From Bacteroidota bacterium (GTDB lineage Bacteria; Bacteroidota; Bacteroidia; Bacteroidales; Prolixibacteraceae): a stretch of 64,000 bases of DNA. Position 1 is the stretch's first letter. Each line of letters opens with the position of its first letter. Location of the stretch: positions 43,720 to 107,719 of the forward strand of contig JAHEYU010000004.1 in the NCBI GenBank assembly GCA_023251435.1. Direction: 5' to 3'. Below the pieces are notes generated by a model. The model searched no databases. It saw only the letters and a list, made by a program, of their open reading frames with translations, and was not told where the DNA came from. Shown here one piece after another: positions 1 through 8,185 of this stretch. The position numbers and the translations under genes were made by a program.

Positions 1-9
1 AAGTAAAAA

Positions 10-354
10 TTATTTTTCTTCAAATCTTTTCTGCAGGAGGAAAGAAACTACTAATCCAATTCCGCCAAAGAGGAAAATCATTGAAAAATAGGCCGCACCT
101 TCGTCCATGCCGGCTTCCATAAGAAAATAACCGGCAACAATACCAATGGCAATGCCTATCAGGAACAAACCAAACTTAAAGTTTCCGTAACCCGATTTTG
201 GTTCAGGTTTTTGGGTGAACATTTCAGGGCTCACTCCTTTTTCGATCATGGCTAACCGTTCTTTATTTCTGGTGGTAAGGTGTACATACAATGATGCAAA
301 AACCAGCAAGAAAAAGGCGAACGGTATTAATACTCCTAAAGTTTCTACTTGCAT
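10..354 (-). CDS. Small membrane protein, DUF6249-like
   Basis: A 114-residue protein with three likely membrane segments (about residues 7-26, 60-80 and 88-107) and a charged loop after the first (TTRNKERLAMIEKG). The length and pattern resemble the DUF6249-type proteins found beside ECF sigma factors in Bacteroidota; that name is from memory. The start is placed at the ATG at 354, because the open frame upstream of it would overlap the likely promoter at 400-425. It is divergent from the sigma factor gene and carries a matching ECF-type promoter, so it is probably a target of that sigma factor. Biochemical role unknown. Confidence 0.75.
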   Translation of the reverse strand: MQVETLGVLIPFAFFLLVFASLYVHLTTRNKERLAMIEKGVSPEMFTQKPEPKSGYGNFKFGLFLIGIAIGIVAGYFLMEAGMDEGAAYFSMIFLFGGIGLVVSFLLQKRFEEK

Positions 355-399
355 AATATTCGATTTTAAGTGTTTAATTGTTTTCAAACTTGCTGTTAT

Positions 400-425
400 G
401 ACGCAAGGGTTTTGTCGCGGTTACA
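400..425 (-). promoter_or_regulatory. Predicted ECF-type promoter (minus strand)
   Basis: On the minus strand TGTAAC (420-425) is followed after exactly 16 bp by CGTC (400-403). The AAC and CGTC elements fit common ECF sigma promoters. It lies about 45 bp upstream of the ATG at 354. The same hexamer, spacer length and tetramer occur on the other strand upstream of the sigma factor gene. Prediction from sequence only. Confidence 0.55.
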
Positions 426-465
426 AATAAAACCGGAAAACTTTTTTGTAATTTTAATTCGATTT

Positions 466-491
466 TGTAACCGGATTCGAAAAAGTTCGTC
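466..491 (+). promoter_or_regulatory. Predicted ECF-type promoter (plus strand)
   Basis: TGTAAC (466-471), a 16-bp spacer, then CGTC (488-491), directly upstream of the sigma factor ATG at 505. The -35 part lies in a 9-bp inverted repeat (419-427 with 464-472) shared with the divergent promoter. It suggests autoregulation. The implied leader is only about 5-8 nt, which is a weak point. Confidence 0.5.
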
Positions 492-504
492 TATTGGTTT
501 AGTG

Positions 505-1080
505 ATGAATAAAACAGACGATTTATACTACATTGAAGCGGTCAGAAAAGGCAATGTGGCTGCATTCTCGGCACTGGTTGATCGGTACCAGAATTTGGTA
601 TATTCGTTGGCATTAAAATTACTGAAGAAAACCGAAGAGGCAGAAGAAATGGCGCAGGATACCTTCGTAAAAGCTTATCAAAAACTGGATACTTACGAAG
701 GTAAATCGAAATTTTCGACATGGTTGTACAGTATTACTTATAATGCATGTATTTCTGAATTGCGCAAACGCAGAATTCAGTTTTCATCGCTCGAGGATCA
801 GCGGATTTCTGATCAGGATGAAATGAGAATGCACGATTATTTCAGCGAAACGAAAAAGGAAGATCAGGAAAAGTATTTGAGCATCGCGCTTGGAAAACTT
901 CCGGAAGACGATCAGGTTTTGGTTACACTCTATTATTACGAGAATCAATCGATGGATGAGATAAGTGTAATTACCGGACTTACAGTCAGCAATATAAAAG
1001 TAAAGATTCATCGCGCACGAAAACGAATGTATTCACTTTTGCACGAAATGTTACACGAAGAAATATACACACTTCTATGA
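505..1080 (+). CDS. RNA polymerase ECF-type sigma factor
   Basis: A 191-residue sigma-70 family protein of the ECF size class. Region 2 is near residues 10-80 (DRYQNLVYSLALKLLKK, then EMAQDTFVKAYQKL and FSTWLYSITYN). Region 4 is near 125-185, with the helix-turn-helix MDEISVITGLTVSNIKVKIH RARKRM. The ATG at 505 is chosen because the open frame runs upstream through the promoter and that part has no sigma homology. The next gene overlaps by 4 nt (ATGA), so a cognate membrane anti-sigma factor is likely. The signal sensed is unknown. Confidence 0.93.
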   Translation: MNKTDDLYYIEAVRKGNVAAFSALVDRYQNLVYSLALKLLKKTEEAEEMAQDTFVKAYQKLDTYEGKSKFSTWLYSITYNACISELRKRRIQFSSLEDQRISDQDEMRMHDYFSETKKEDQEKYLSIALGKLPEDDQVLVTLYYYENQSMDEISVITGLTVSNIKVKIHRARKRMYSLLHEMLHEEIYTLL

Positions 1081-1526
1081 ACAAGATAGATAAACAATTC
1101 GAACAGCTGATAAAGGAAATCAGCATCGATTCGCCATCAAAAGGTTTCACTTTGAAAGTGATGGATCGGATTCAGGCAGAGGCCGCCGTTCAAAAACACA
1201 CTTTGCTTGAGGATTATCAACCGGTTATCAGCAAACGAACCTGGATTATTTTGATTGCTGCCTTTGTTTTTATGGTGGTTTATGTAATAATGTCGAGCCC
1301 TGAAAGTTCAACAGTAAAAGAACCGGGACTTTGGTCAACTGTTACCGGATCCTTACAAAAGATTGATACTAAACCTGTTTCAAACCTCTGGCAAACTGTA
1401 ACCGGAATGTTTTCGTCTATTCCTACAATGGCTTATCTTATCTTGACTGCTTCTCTGGTGCTATGGACTTTGGATTTATTCCTGACAAGGTTCAGACATT
1501 CGGCTGCGAAAGTGCAGATTAGTTAA
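1077..1526 (+). CDS. Putative membrane anti-sigma factor
   Basis: A 149-residue protein overlapping the sigma factor gene by 4 nt, so translationally coupled. The first 50 residues are cytosolic and charged (FEQLIKEISIDSPSKGFTLK), followed by membrane segments near 54-72 and 113-134. The loop between them contains two related stretches, LWSTVTGSLQKI and LWQTVTGMFSSI, which look like a small internal duplication. No zinc-binding HxxxCxxC motif is visible, so this is not a classic ZAS anti-sigma factor. The role is inferred from operon position and topology. Confidence 0.7.
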   Translation: MNKIDKQFEQLIKEISIDSPSKGFTLKVMDRIQAEAAVQKHTLLEDYQPVISKRTWIILIAAFVFMVVYVIMSSPESSTVKEPGLWSTVTGSLQKIDTKPVSNLWQTVTGMFSSIPTMAYLILTASLVLWTLDLFLTRFRHSAAKVQIS

Positions 1527-1537
1527 ATCGGCAGTTT

Positions 1538-2170
1538 TTAGGGGGCAAGACGATAAATGGTCCAATTGTGATCTTCCCGGCAGAATACAATCCGGTCGTG
1601 CAGCCTGTTTGAGCGTCCCTGCCAGAATTCAAAATATTCAGGACGAATTAGGAAACCACCCCAGTGAGGTGGTTTTTTTATTTCATGGGTTTCAAAATAC
1701 TGCCTGAAATGGGTGTAGTTATCATCGAGAACCTTCCGGTTTTCGATAATTTGGCTTTGTGGCGATGCCCAGGCACCCAACTGGCTTTCCAAAGGTCTGG
1801 ACAGGAAATATGATTCAGAATCCTCTTCGCTGATTTTTTCAGCTTTACCCTTAATCCGTACCTGTCTTTCCAGTTCAGGCCAAAAGAATACGACCGAAAT
1901 ATGCTGATTGGCAATTATTTGTTGCCCTTTTATGCTATTGTAGTTGGTAAAAAAAATCAATCCATCTGATTTTATTTCCTTCAAAAGTACCACTCTCGAA
2001 TCAGGATTTCCTTCCTGATCAATGGTAGATACAATCATCGCTGTAGGATCTGATTTTTGGCTGGTAATGGCATCGGTCAGCCATAATTCTAACTGACGAA
2101 CAGGGTCTTTATCAACTGTACCTTCAGTCAATTCAAATTTCTGATAATTGGTACGAATATCGCGCAACAT
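1538..2170 (-). CDS. pdxH: Pyridoxamine 5'-phosphate oxidase
   Basis: A 210-residue FMN-dependent oxidase that makes pyridoxal 5'-phosphate from pyridoxamine or pyridoxine phosphate in the cytosol. Family motifs are SRVVLLKEI followed by FFTNYNSIKGQQI (FMN and phosphate binding), SQLGAWASPQSQ, the substrate-binding WQGRSNRLHDRI and the C-terminal RLAP. The length is normal for PdxH. It converges with the sigma/anti-sigma pair and its stop codon is 12 bp from theirs. PLP is the cofactor of the cysteine desulfurase at 17.9 kb, but no operon link is visible. Confidence 0.96.
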   Translation of the reverse strand: MLRDIRTNYQKFELTEGTVDKDPVRQLELWLTDAITSQKSDPTAMIVSTIDQEGNPDSRVVLLKEIKSDGLIFFTNYNSIKGQQIIANQHISVVFFWPELERQVRIKGKAEKISEEDSESYFLSRPLESQLGAWASPQSQIIENRKVLDDNYTHFRQYFETHEIKKPPHWGGFLIRPEYFEFWQGRSNRLHDRIVFCREDHNWTIYRLAP

Positions 2171-2230
2171 GTTTAAATCGTTTTGTTTTTCAGTTAAACA
2201 AGCTATTCGGTAATTTGTTAATTGCCGGAC

Positions 2231-2449
2231 TTATTCCGAATCCATTAAATCCGCTTTATAGCCTGCATTTTTCAGTGTTTCAACAATCACGTTAGCATCA
2301 AGTCCTGAAGTTTCAACAGTCAATACTTTCATTGGATTTGTAGTATCTACACTCCATTTCACAATACCTTTTACCTGATTCAGGTGAGGGGTTACTGTGG
2401 CAATACATCCGCCACAATTTACATTTGTTTTAAATTTTAACGTTTCCAT
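2231..2449 (-). CDS. Heavy-metal-associated (HMA) domain protein, CopZ-like
   Basis: A 72-residue single-domain protein with the ferredoxin-like HMA fold pattern. The metal site near residues 10-16 reads NVNCGGC, a CxxC motif. The C-terminal half (ETLKNAGYKADL) matches the end of HMA domains. It lies 45 bp downstream of copA on the same strand and is likely a cytosolic copper chaperone delivering Cu(I) to the ATPase or storing it. The usual Met before the first Cys is replaced (VNC rather than MxC). Confidence 0.88.
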   Translation of the reverse strand: METLKFKTNVNCGGCIATVTPHLNQVKGIVKWSVDTTNPMKVLTVETSGLDANVIVETLKNAGYKADLMDSE

Positions 2450-2494
2450 TTTTTTGAGTTTATGAAATTATTATAACATTGATAACATTGACAA

Positions 2495-4723
2495 CTATTT
2501 TATATTCAAATTCTTGAATTTCAGTCGTAAACTATTGCTTACCACCGACACCGAACTCAGCGCCATCGCCGCTCCGGCAATCATCGGGTTGAGCATGAAA
2601 CCCCAGATGGGGAATAAAATTCCGGCAGCGACGGGAATACCGATCAGGTTGTAAATGAAAGCCCAGAACAAATTCTGATGAATGGTATTGACAGTCAGTT
2701 TCGATAACCGGATTGCTTTGGAGATGAGCTGAAGATCGGAGGAAATGATCGTCATTTTGGCCACATCCATCGCAATGTCGGAGCCTTTTCCCATGGCGAT
2801 GCTCACATCAGCCTGTGCCAGTGCGTGCGAATCGTTGATGCCGTCGCCAACCATCGCCACCACTTTCCCCTGATTTTGCAATTCTTTGATAGAATCAGCT
2901 TTGTCCGATGGCATCACTTCGGCTTTGAAGTTCTTCAAACCGACTTTCTGTGCCACCGCTTTCGCAGTTTGTACAGTGTCTCCGGTGAGCATATAAACCT
3001 CAATGCCCTGATTTTGAAGATCGGCAATGGCTTGTGCCGAAGTCTCTTTAATTTTATCGGCGATCGCAATGATTGCCAGAAGTTCAGTATCGCGTGCAAA
3101 ACACACCACCGTATTTGCTTCATTCTGCCAGGTTTTGATTTTGGCTGAACTTTCTTCAGGAAGATTTAACTGATAATCATCCAGCAGCTTTTGATTGCCC
3201 ACCAGATAAACATGATCGCCAAAACTGGCTACAACTCCCTTTCCGGTAATACTCTCAAATTTGTCGAGGGCAATTTGTTTGCCTGAAATGGTTTTCAATG
3301 TAGCAGTTACTGCTTCTGCCAATGGATGTTCCGATTGCGATTCGATGGTAAAAAGGATTTTTTCCAGTTCTGCCTGATCTGCTTCAGGAATATTCCAGAC
3401 GATATCGGTTACGACAGGTTTCCCTTCGGTAATGGTGCCGGTTTTATCGAGAATGATGGCGTTCACTTTGTATGCCAATTCGAGGCTTTCGGCATCTTTA
3501 ATCAGGATTCCGTTTTCGGCGCCTTTGCCCATGCCCACCATAATGGCGGTGGGAGTTGCAAGTCCCAATGCACACGGACAGGCAATTACCAGTACCGAAA
3601 CCATCGCCAACAATGCTTGCGTAATGGCATCTTCACCGCCTAAAATCATCCAGATTATAAAGGTTACTACGGAAATTGCCATCACCACCGGAACAAATAT
3701 TCCAGCAATCTGATCGACCAGCTTTTGAACCGGAGGTTTGCTTCCCTGCGCCTGCTGAACCATTTTAATGATCTGTGCCAGAATGGTTTCGCCGCCAACC
3801 TTTTGAGCTACAAAGGCAAAACTTCCTTTCTGGTTGATGGTTCCGGCAAAGACCTTTCCGCCCTTTTCCTTTTCAACCGGAAGTGATTCTCCTGTAATGG
3901 TGCTTTCGTCGATAAATGATGAACCGGAAGTGATTTCACCGTCCACAGGGATTTTTTCTCCGGGCTTAACACGAATTTTATCACCTATAACTACCTGCGA
4001 AATAGGTATTTCCATTTCCTGGCCATTCTCCCGAATCAGATTGACTGTATTCGGTTGTAACCCGATCAGCTTTTTTATGGCCGAAGAAGTATTCGATTTG
4101 GCCCTTTCTTCGAGCACTTTACCCAAGAGGATGAATGCGATTATTACGGCAGATGCCTCAAAGTAAACATGGGCATGTTGGCCGCGATCGTGCCAGAATT
4201 CAGGAAAAATGGTGCTGAAGGTGCTGAATAACCATGCGATTCCGGTACTTAATGCAACCAGCGTATCCATGTTTGCCTTGCCGTGTTTGGCCTGATTATA
4301 AGCATTGATGAAAAAGCTTCGGCCAAACCAGCCTATTACTGGCGTTGCCAGCAGGAACATGATCCAGTTGGCATAGGGAATATTCATCATGAACATGGCA
4401 ATTATCGCCACCGGAAATGCCAGTATCGATGCCCAAACGGTATTGGTTTTGAGTTTTTTGAAATGTGCCTGTTGCATTTCCTCCTGATGGTCATGGCCTT
4501 CGTCTTCGATCAATAAGTCGTAACCAATTGACTGAATGGCCGATTTGAAATCGCTGACAGAGGCTGTTTCGGGCGTGTATTCGACCCAGGCTGATGAGTT
4601 CGCGTAGTTAACGGAAGCATTGAGCACCCCTTTTTGAGCTTTCAGCATGCTCTCTACGCTTATGGCGCATGACGCGCAGGTTAACCCCGTAACCGGGAAG
4701 TTCTTTTTTACTGAAGTTTCCAT
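2495..4723 (-). CDS. copA: Copper-translocating P-type ATPase
   Basis: A 742-residue P1B-type ATPase that exports Cu(I) across the inner membrane. In order: an N-terminal HMA domain with GLTCASC near residue 15; a short [11 protein letters not shown] linker; membrane helices from about residue 95; the actuator TGES near 276; the transport-site ACPCALG near 384; the phosphorylation motif DKTGT near 428; SEHPLAEA near 466; and the hinge GDGIND near 624. The CPC motif and the MxxxSS pattern in the last helices point to the Cu(I) class. The upstream neighbour is a metal-linked AraC regulator and the downstream neighbour a CopZ-like protein, so the three form a copper-response unit. Confidence 0.95.
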   Translation of the reverse strand: METSVKKNFPVTGLTCASCAISVESMLKAQKGVLNASVNYANSSAWVEYTPETASVSDFKSAIQSIGYDLLIEDEGHDHQEEMQQAHFKKLKTNTVWASILAFPVAIIAMFMMNIPYANWIMFLLATPVIGWFGRSFFINAYNQAKHGKANMDTLVALSTGIAWLFSTFSTIFPEFWHDRGQHAHVYFEASAVIIAFILLGKVLEERAKSNTSSAIKKLIGLQPNTVNLIRENGQEMEIPISQVVIGDKIRVKPGEKIPVDGEITSGSSFIDESTITGESLPVEKEKGGKVFAGTINQKGSFAFVAQKVGGETILAQIIKMVQQAQGSKPPVQKLVDQIAGIFVPVVMAISVVTFIIWMILGGEDAITQALLAMVSVLVIACPCALGLATPTAIMVGMGKGAENGILIKDAESLELAYKVNAIILDKTGTITEGKPVVTDIVWNIPEADQAELEKILFTIESQSEHPLAEAVTATLKTISGKQIALDKFESITGKGVVASFGDHVYLVGNQKLLDDYQLNLPEESSAKIKTWQNEANTVVCFARDTELLAIIAIADKIKETSAQAIADLQNQGIEVYMLTGDTVQTAKAVAQKVGLKNFKAEVMPSDKADSIKELQNQGKVVAMVGDGINDSHALAQADVSIAMGKGSDIAMDVAKMTIISSDLQLISKAIRLSKLTVNTIHQNLFWAFIYNLIGIPVAAGILFPIWGFMLNPMIAGAAMALSSVSVVSNSLRLKFKNLNIK

Positions 4724-4738
4724 GTCTTTTTTTTACAT

Positions 4739-4746
4739 CAAAGTTA
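4739..4746 (-). promoter_or_regulatory. Possible -7 promoter element of copA
   Basis: On the minus strand TAACTTTG matches the Bacteroidota -7 consensus TANNTTTG, 16 bp upstream of the copA ATG. No good TTTG is found 19-21 bp further upstream, so the promoter may need an activator such as the adjacent AraC protein. Weak call: the implied leader is very short. Confidence 0.3.
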
Positions 4747-4806
4747 AAGTGTGGAAACCGGGTGCTTGTTATGATTTTTCCGGAAGTATTTATAAGATTT
4801 TTAGGT

Positions 4807-5367
4807 TCAGACTTCGTCCAAAGGTTTTCGCTTGTTTTCTTTTACCTGCTTGAAGTGACTGGGCGTTAATCCGGTCACCTTTTTAAACTGGTTCGATAAA
4901 TAAGCCACGTTGCTGTATCCCATTTTGTAGGCAATTTCACTCAGTGTGAGTTCGTCGTAAACCAGCAATTCTTTTACCCGTTCAATTTTCTGGAGAATGA
5001 TGTATTTTTCGATGGTAGTACCTTCTATTTCTGAAAAAAGGCTGCTTAAATAGGAGTAATCCCGGTTCAGATGCGATTCGATGTATTCTGAATAGTTTAT
5101 TTTCAGGTCTTCGTTGCTGTGGTGAATGGATTGAACAACAGTATTTTTGATTTTTTCGATCATCTGGCTTTTGTTATCGTCAATCAATTCGAATCCATAA
5201 CTCAACAGCGATTCTCGGAGTTTTTCCAGATCTTCGCCTGCAATTGGGTTTGTTGTTTCCACATTGCCCAGTGAAATTCGGAGCGGCGGGTATCCCAGAC
5301 TTTCGAATATCTGCTGCACCGCCATGTTGCAACGGTTACAAACCATATTCCTGATGTAGAAATTCAT
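4807..5367 (-). CDS. AraC-family regulator with an N-terminal CxxC metal-binding-like region
   Basis: A 186-residue protein. The first 70 residues resemble a shortened HMA-like fold with MVCNRC (Cys10, Cys13) and a GYPPLRISLG segment. The C-terminal 100 residues form an AraC DNA-binding domain with two helix-turn-helix units: DYSYLSSLFSEIEGTTIEKY and ELTLSEIAYKMGYSNVAYLS, followed by FKKVTGLTPSHFK. It sits just upstream of copA-copZ on the same strand with 83 bp between. The inferred role is a cytosolic sensor-activator in which metal binding at CNRC controls copA. Family assignment of the HTH part is firm; the sensing role is inference. Confidence 0.88.
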   Translation of the reverse strand: MNFYIRNMVCNRCNMAVQQIFESLGYPPLRISLGNVETTNPIAGEDLEKLRESLLSYGFELIDDNKSQMIEKIKNTVVQSIHHSNEDLKINYSEYIESHLNRDYSYLSSLFSEIEGTTIEKYIILQKIERVKELLVYDELTLSEIAYKMGYSNVAYLSNQFKKVTGLTPSHFKQVKENKRKPLDEV

Positions 5368-5423
5368 AGTTGAAAAAATTAGCCAATTACTGCGATATTA
5401 TTTAAAATTCCGGCATCAGTATT

Positions 5424-5543
5424 TTACCTTTTTCTTAGTTTCATATAAATTCCAATAACCACAACAAGGATCGCAATAACGATGATTAATCCCCAGCCCA
5501 AGCCATTTTCCATTCCCCAGCCATTATTCATTCCGTCCATCAT
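5424..5543 (-). CDS. 39-residue single-pass membrane peptide
   Basis: A short open frame beginning MMDGMNNGWGMENG and continuing into one hydrophobic helix (WGLIIVIAILVVVIGIY) that ends in the basic tail MKLRKR and a stop at 5424. The Met/Asn/Gly/Trp-rich head and single anchor resemble tiny membrane peptides common in metal-resistance islands. It sits between the AraC regulator and a heavy-metal-binding protein on the same strand. Function unknown. The clean hydrophobic pattern and positive-inside tail argue for a real gene. Confidence 0.6.
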   Translation of the reverse strand: MMDGMNNGWGMENGLGWGLIIVIAILVVVIGIYMKLRKR

Positions 5544-5630
5544 GATATGTTTCTTTTTTTAATTGGTTTGCTTTTCTATTGTGTTTTTTTAATGTAATTA
5601 TTCAATGCAGATAATCCAAAGTCATTCAAA

Positions 5631-5864
5631 TCAATGCTGATTATGGTTTTTATTCAGGGAAACAAGTTTCATATTACAGTCAGGACAGTACCCAGGCTTG
5701 TGATACACTTTGTTGCCCTCGCATTTTATTTTGCATTGATAACTGTTTTCTACTTGAAAACTATTTTCCTGAAGATTGTCCTTGGCATCGACATGGAAGT
5801 AATCCATTTGGTTGCTGATTTTATTGTCTTCGTGTCCGTAAAAATTAAAATCACTTGCTTTCAT
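5631..5864 (-). CDS. Small heavy-metal-binding-domain protein
   Basis: A 77-residue protein. Its second half (YQCKIKCEG, then GYCPDCNMKLVSLN) carries the CxxC-M pattern of the heavy-metal-binding domain also found at the N-terminus of CusB adaptors such as the one at 6638-8185. The C-terminus NKNHNQH is His-rich. There is no signal peptide or membrane segment. It is probably a small cytosolic metal binder of the copper island. Exact function unknown. Confidence 0.7.
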   Translation of the reverse strand: MKASDFNFYGHEDNKISNQMDYFHVDAKDNLQENSFQVENSYQCKIKCEGNKVYHKPGYCPDCNMKLVSLNKNHNQH

Positions 5865-5975
5865 GCGTTTTCTGTTTTAAGGTGAAACATTTAATTTTAA
5901 AGACGATAAAGATGATTACCCTGACCAAAAAAACTTTACACAATTTTGGAAATAATTTACATGAATCCCATATTT

Positions 5976-6080
5976 TTAGAGTGTGACATCGTGTTCGCAA
6001 CAGTCACAACTTTTCCCCTTCGCTTTTTCAAAGACTTCATTTCCTTTCGAGACATAGGAGTATATATCAGGCCAGCTGCT
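5976..6080 (-). pseudogene. Possible 3' remnant of a metal-related gene
   Basis: On the minus strand 34 codons without a start codon encode SSWPDIYSYVSKGNEVF, then EKAKGKSCDCCEHDVTL and a stop. A TAG lies directly upstream (6081-6083). The Cys-rich end CDCCEH looks like the C-terminus of a metal-related protein. It lies immediately after the DUF302 gene. It could be a decayed gene tail or chance. Confidence 0.25.
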
Positions 6081-6092
6081 CTAATAACATCG

Positions 6093-6509
6093 TTATACCA
6101 ATCCGAACGATTCCACGCCGGAATGCAATGATTCAATAACCCGTTCGAGCTTCACCTTTATTTCGCGGGCAATTTTGGCAAGATCTGGGTTTTCAATGAC
6201 CATCATAGAAGCAACCGGATCAACGGCAGACACTTCGATTTCATTTTTGCCCAATTCCTGAACAACGATGTTGCACGGGAGCATCGTCCCAATCTTGTCT
6301 TCCTTTTGCAGCGCTTTGTAAGCATAAGCAGGATTGCAAGCTCCCAGAATGACATATCTTCTGAAATCAACATCCAGTTTTTCTTTCAGTTTTTCGTGCA
6401 TGTTAATTTCGGATAACACACCAAAACCTTGAATTGCCAATGCCTCTTTTACCTCATCAATAGCCTGTTCGAAAGTGGCGTCTATTTTTTTACTGATATA
6501 ATAACTCAT
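6093..6509 (-). CDS. DUF302 domain protein
   Basis: A 138-residue protein matching DUF302 over its length. It begins with ISKKIDATFEQAIDEVKEAL, has FGVLSEINMHEKLKEKLD and VILGACNPAYAYKAL in the middle, and LPCNIVVQEL followed by VSAVDP later. The family is of unknown biochemistry and often occurs near metal and sulfur genes. It has no signal peptide, so it is probably cytosolic. A second, more divergent DUF302-like gene occurs at 16586-16999. Confidence 0.9.
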   Translation of the reverse strand: MSYYISKKIDATFEQAIDEVKEALAIQGFGVLSEINMHEKLKEKLDVDFRRYVILGACNPAYAYKALQKEDKIGTMLPCNIVVQELGKNEIEVSAVDPVASMMVIENPDLAKIAREIKVKLERVIESLHSGVESFGLV

Positions 6510-6572
6510 TTTTTTAAAGTTTTAAACGGTGAATAAACTTATACGATTCTAGCGAAAAAGGTTTAACTCTTA

Positions 6573-6608
6573 TACTCTGCGGGTGGTTCAAAGGTCACCC
6601 GCAGAGTA
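6573..6608 (-). terminator. Stable 13-bp hairpin between cusB and the DUF302 gene
   Basis: The 6573-6585 and 6596-6608 arms are perfectly complementary around a 10-nt loop, with a G+C-rich core (GCGGGTG). There is no T-tract on either strand, so this may be a processing or REP-like hairpin rather than an intrinsic terminator. It is downstream of the cusB stop and upstream of the DUF302 start on the minus strand. Confidence 0.45.
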
Positions 6609-6637
6609 AATCAGCTGTGCTAGCAGATCGATTATTC

Positions 6638-8185
6638 TTATTTTCGGTATAAACAGCACTCCGGAAGCTTTTTGTAAACATCGTCCGGCGCTTTATACTT
6701 TTCAGTGTCATGGCCAACAGCCGCTATGGCTTTTTGAATGGTGTCTGAATTGGTTTTAGCCTCTTCGAACTCCACATGAAGCATTTGTTTTTCGGCATTC
6801 CACTCCGCATTTTTTACTCCTGAAACTGTTTTCGCAGCCGTTTCAATCCGGTCTTTGCACATCTCGCATTCTCCGAAAACTTTGAATTGTAGTTTAGTGA
6901 GGGTTTCACTCAAAGTGAAGCCCTCACTTTCGGAGGGGTTCATCATACTCGTTTTTCCGGCCAGTTGGGCGGCGGCATCCACACTAAAGGTTCCGTTGGT
7001 CACAATTTCCTCCCCTTCGGCCAATCCATCCATCACCAAATAGCTGTCTTTCATCGAACTGCCAAGAGTGATCTCGCGCATTTTGAAAGTCGGATGGTCG
7101 GCACCGGGCAACTTCACATACACAACAGAACGGGTTCCTGTCCACAAAACAGAAGATTGTGGGATAATCAACTCGTCGCCTGAACCGGCCTGTTGCGACT
7201 TAATAATCCCGTTTACAAACATTTCAGGCTTAAATTGCATGCCCGGATTTGGCACTTCCACGCGCACTTTGGTAATTCGGGAGGACGCATCAACCACCGG
7301 ATCGATAAAGGTGATTTTTCCGCTGAAGGTTTTTCCGGGAATGGCCTGTGCGGTAAATTCCAGATTCTGGCCCCGTGAAATCCACGACAGATCCGATTCA
7401 TAGGCATCAAAAAGCGCCCAAACCCTTGACAAATCTGTCATTTCGAAAAGTACATCACCAGTTGACACGTAGTCGCCGGTATTCACTTTTCGGTTGGCTA
7501 CAATGCCTGATGTTGTTGCAAAGACATCGAAGACGGTGCTTACTTTGCCTGATTTTTCAATGTCCGTAATTTGCTGATCATTGAGTTTCCACAAACGAAG
7601 CTTTTCGCGCGCCGCATCGAGCATGGCAGGATATTTATCGGCCATTGTCAATGCTTCGTGCAACTCCTTTTGAGCAGTGAGCAATTCAGGCGAATAGACT
7701 TTGGCAATCAGTTGTCCTTTTCTGACATTTTCGCCGGTAACGTTTACCAGCAATTGCTCAATACGACCCGGAATATGGGCGGTTTGAGTTTTCAGCAACC
7801 GTTCGTCAGCCTGAATTTTTCCGTACAGTCTGACCTCCTTTGAGACATTTCCGCGCGTTACAACCGAAGTTTGAACCTCTGCCAATTTCAGGGCCGATTC
7901 GCTCATTTCAATGGCCTGATCATCCATAACTGCATCTGATTTGAGCAACGGAATTAAATCCATGCCACAAATAGGGCAGTCGCCTGGCTCGTCTTTCCTG
8001 ATTTGCGGGTGCATTGAACAAGTCCATACATCGTGTCCTTCAGCTTCATGATCGTGAATTTCAGCTGTTTTTTCCGCCATTTCAGGAGCCGAATTATGGA
8101 AGAAAATCCATCCCAGAAGCAGCCCGGAAGCAATCAGTAAACCACCTCTCAGGTATTTGTTCGAAAATATATTAGTTGTCTTCAT
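6638..8185 (-). CDS. cusB: CusB-type RND periplasmic adaptor with a C-terminal HMA domain
   Basis: A 515-residue membrane-fusion protein. An N-terminal anchor (about residues 12-30) is followed by a heavy-metal-binding domain (CSMHPQI, then GDCPICGMDLIP, near 55-83). Next come the alpha-hairpin and barrel domains (AHIPGRIEQLLVNVTGENVR, GDYVSTGDVLFEMTDLSRVW). After about residue 430 an extra HMA domain follows (FGECEMCKDRIETAAK, CxxC near 439-442) ending in KLPECCLYRK. That tail closely resembles the separate exported HMA protein at 13806-14141. It is the third gene of a cusA-tolC-cusB operon and overlaps the tolC stop by 14 nt. It likely links CusA to the outer-membrane channel and hands metal over in the periplasm. 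Confidence 0.93.
   Translation of the reverse strand: MKTTNIFSNKYLRGGLLIASGLLLGWIFFHNSAPEMAEKTAEIHDHEAEGHDVWTCSMHPQIRKDEPGDCPICGMDLIPLLKSDAVMDDQAIEMSESALKLAEVQTSVVTRGNVSKEVRLYGKIQADERLLKTQTAHIPGRIEQLLVNVTGENVRKGQLIAKVYSPELLTAQKELHEALTMADKYPAMLDAAREKLRLWKLNDQQITDIEKSGKVSTVFDVFATTSGIVANRKVNTGDYVSTGDVLFEMTDLSRVWALFDAYESDLSWISRGQNLEFTAQAIPGKTFSGKITFIDPVVDASSRITKVRVEVPNPGMQFKPEMFVNGIIKSQQAGSGDELIIPQSSVLWTGTRSVVYVKLPGADHPTFKMREITLGSSMKDSYLVMDGLAEGEEIVTNGTFSVDAAAQLAGKTSMMNPSESEGFTLSETLTKLQFKVFGECEMCKDRIETAAKTVSGVKNAEWNAEKQMLHVEFEEAKTNSDTIQKAIAAVGHDTEKYKAPDDVYKKLPECCLYRK

Noticed and set aside
2825-4166. Several plus-strand frames of 90-110 codons opposite copA
   Set aside because: They lie antisense to a well-supported P-type ATPase and show no domains or promoters.
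6573-6608. Riboswitch or metal-responsive RNA in the cusB-DUF302 gap
   Set aside because: Only a simple 13-bp hairpin is present and there is no further conserved structure, so it is listed only as a hairpin.
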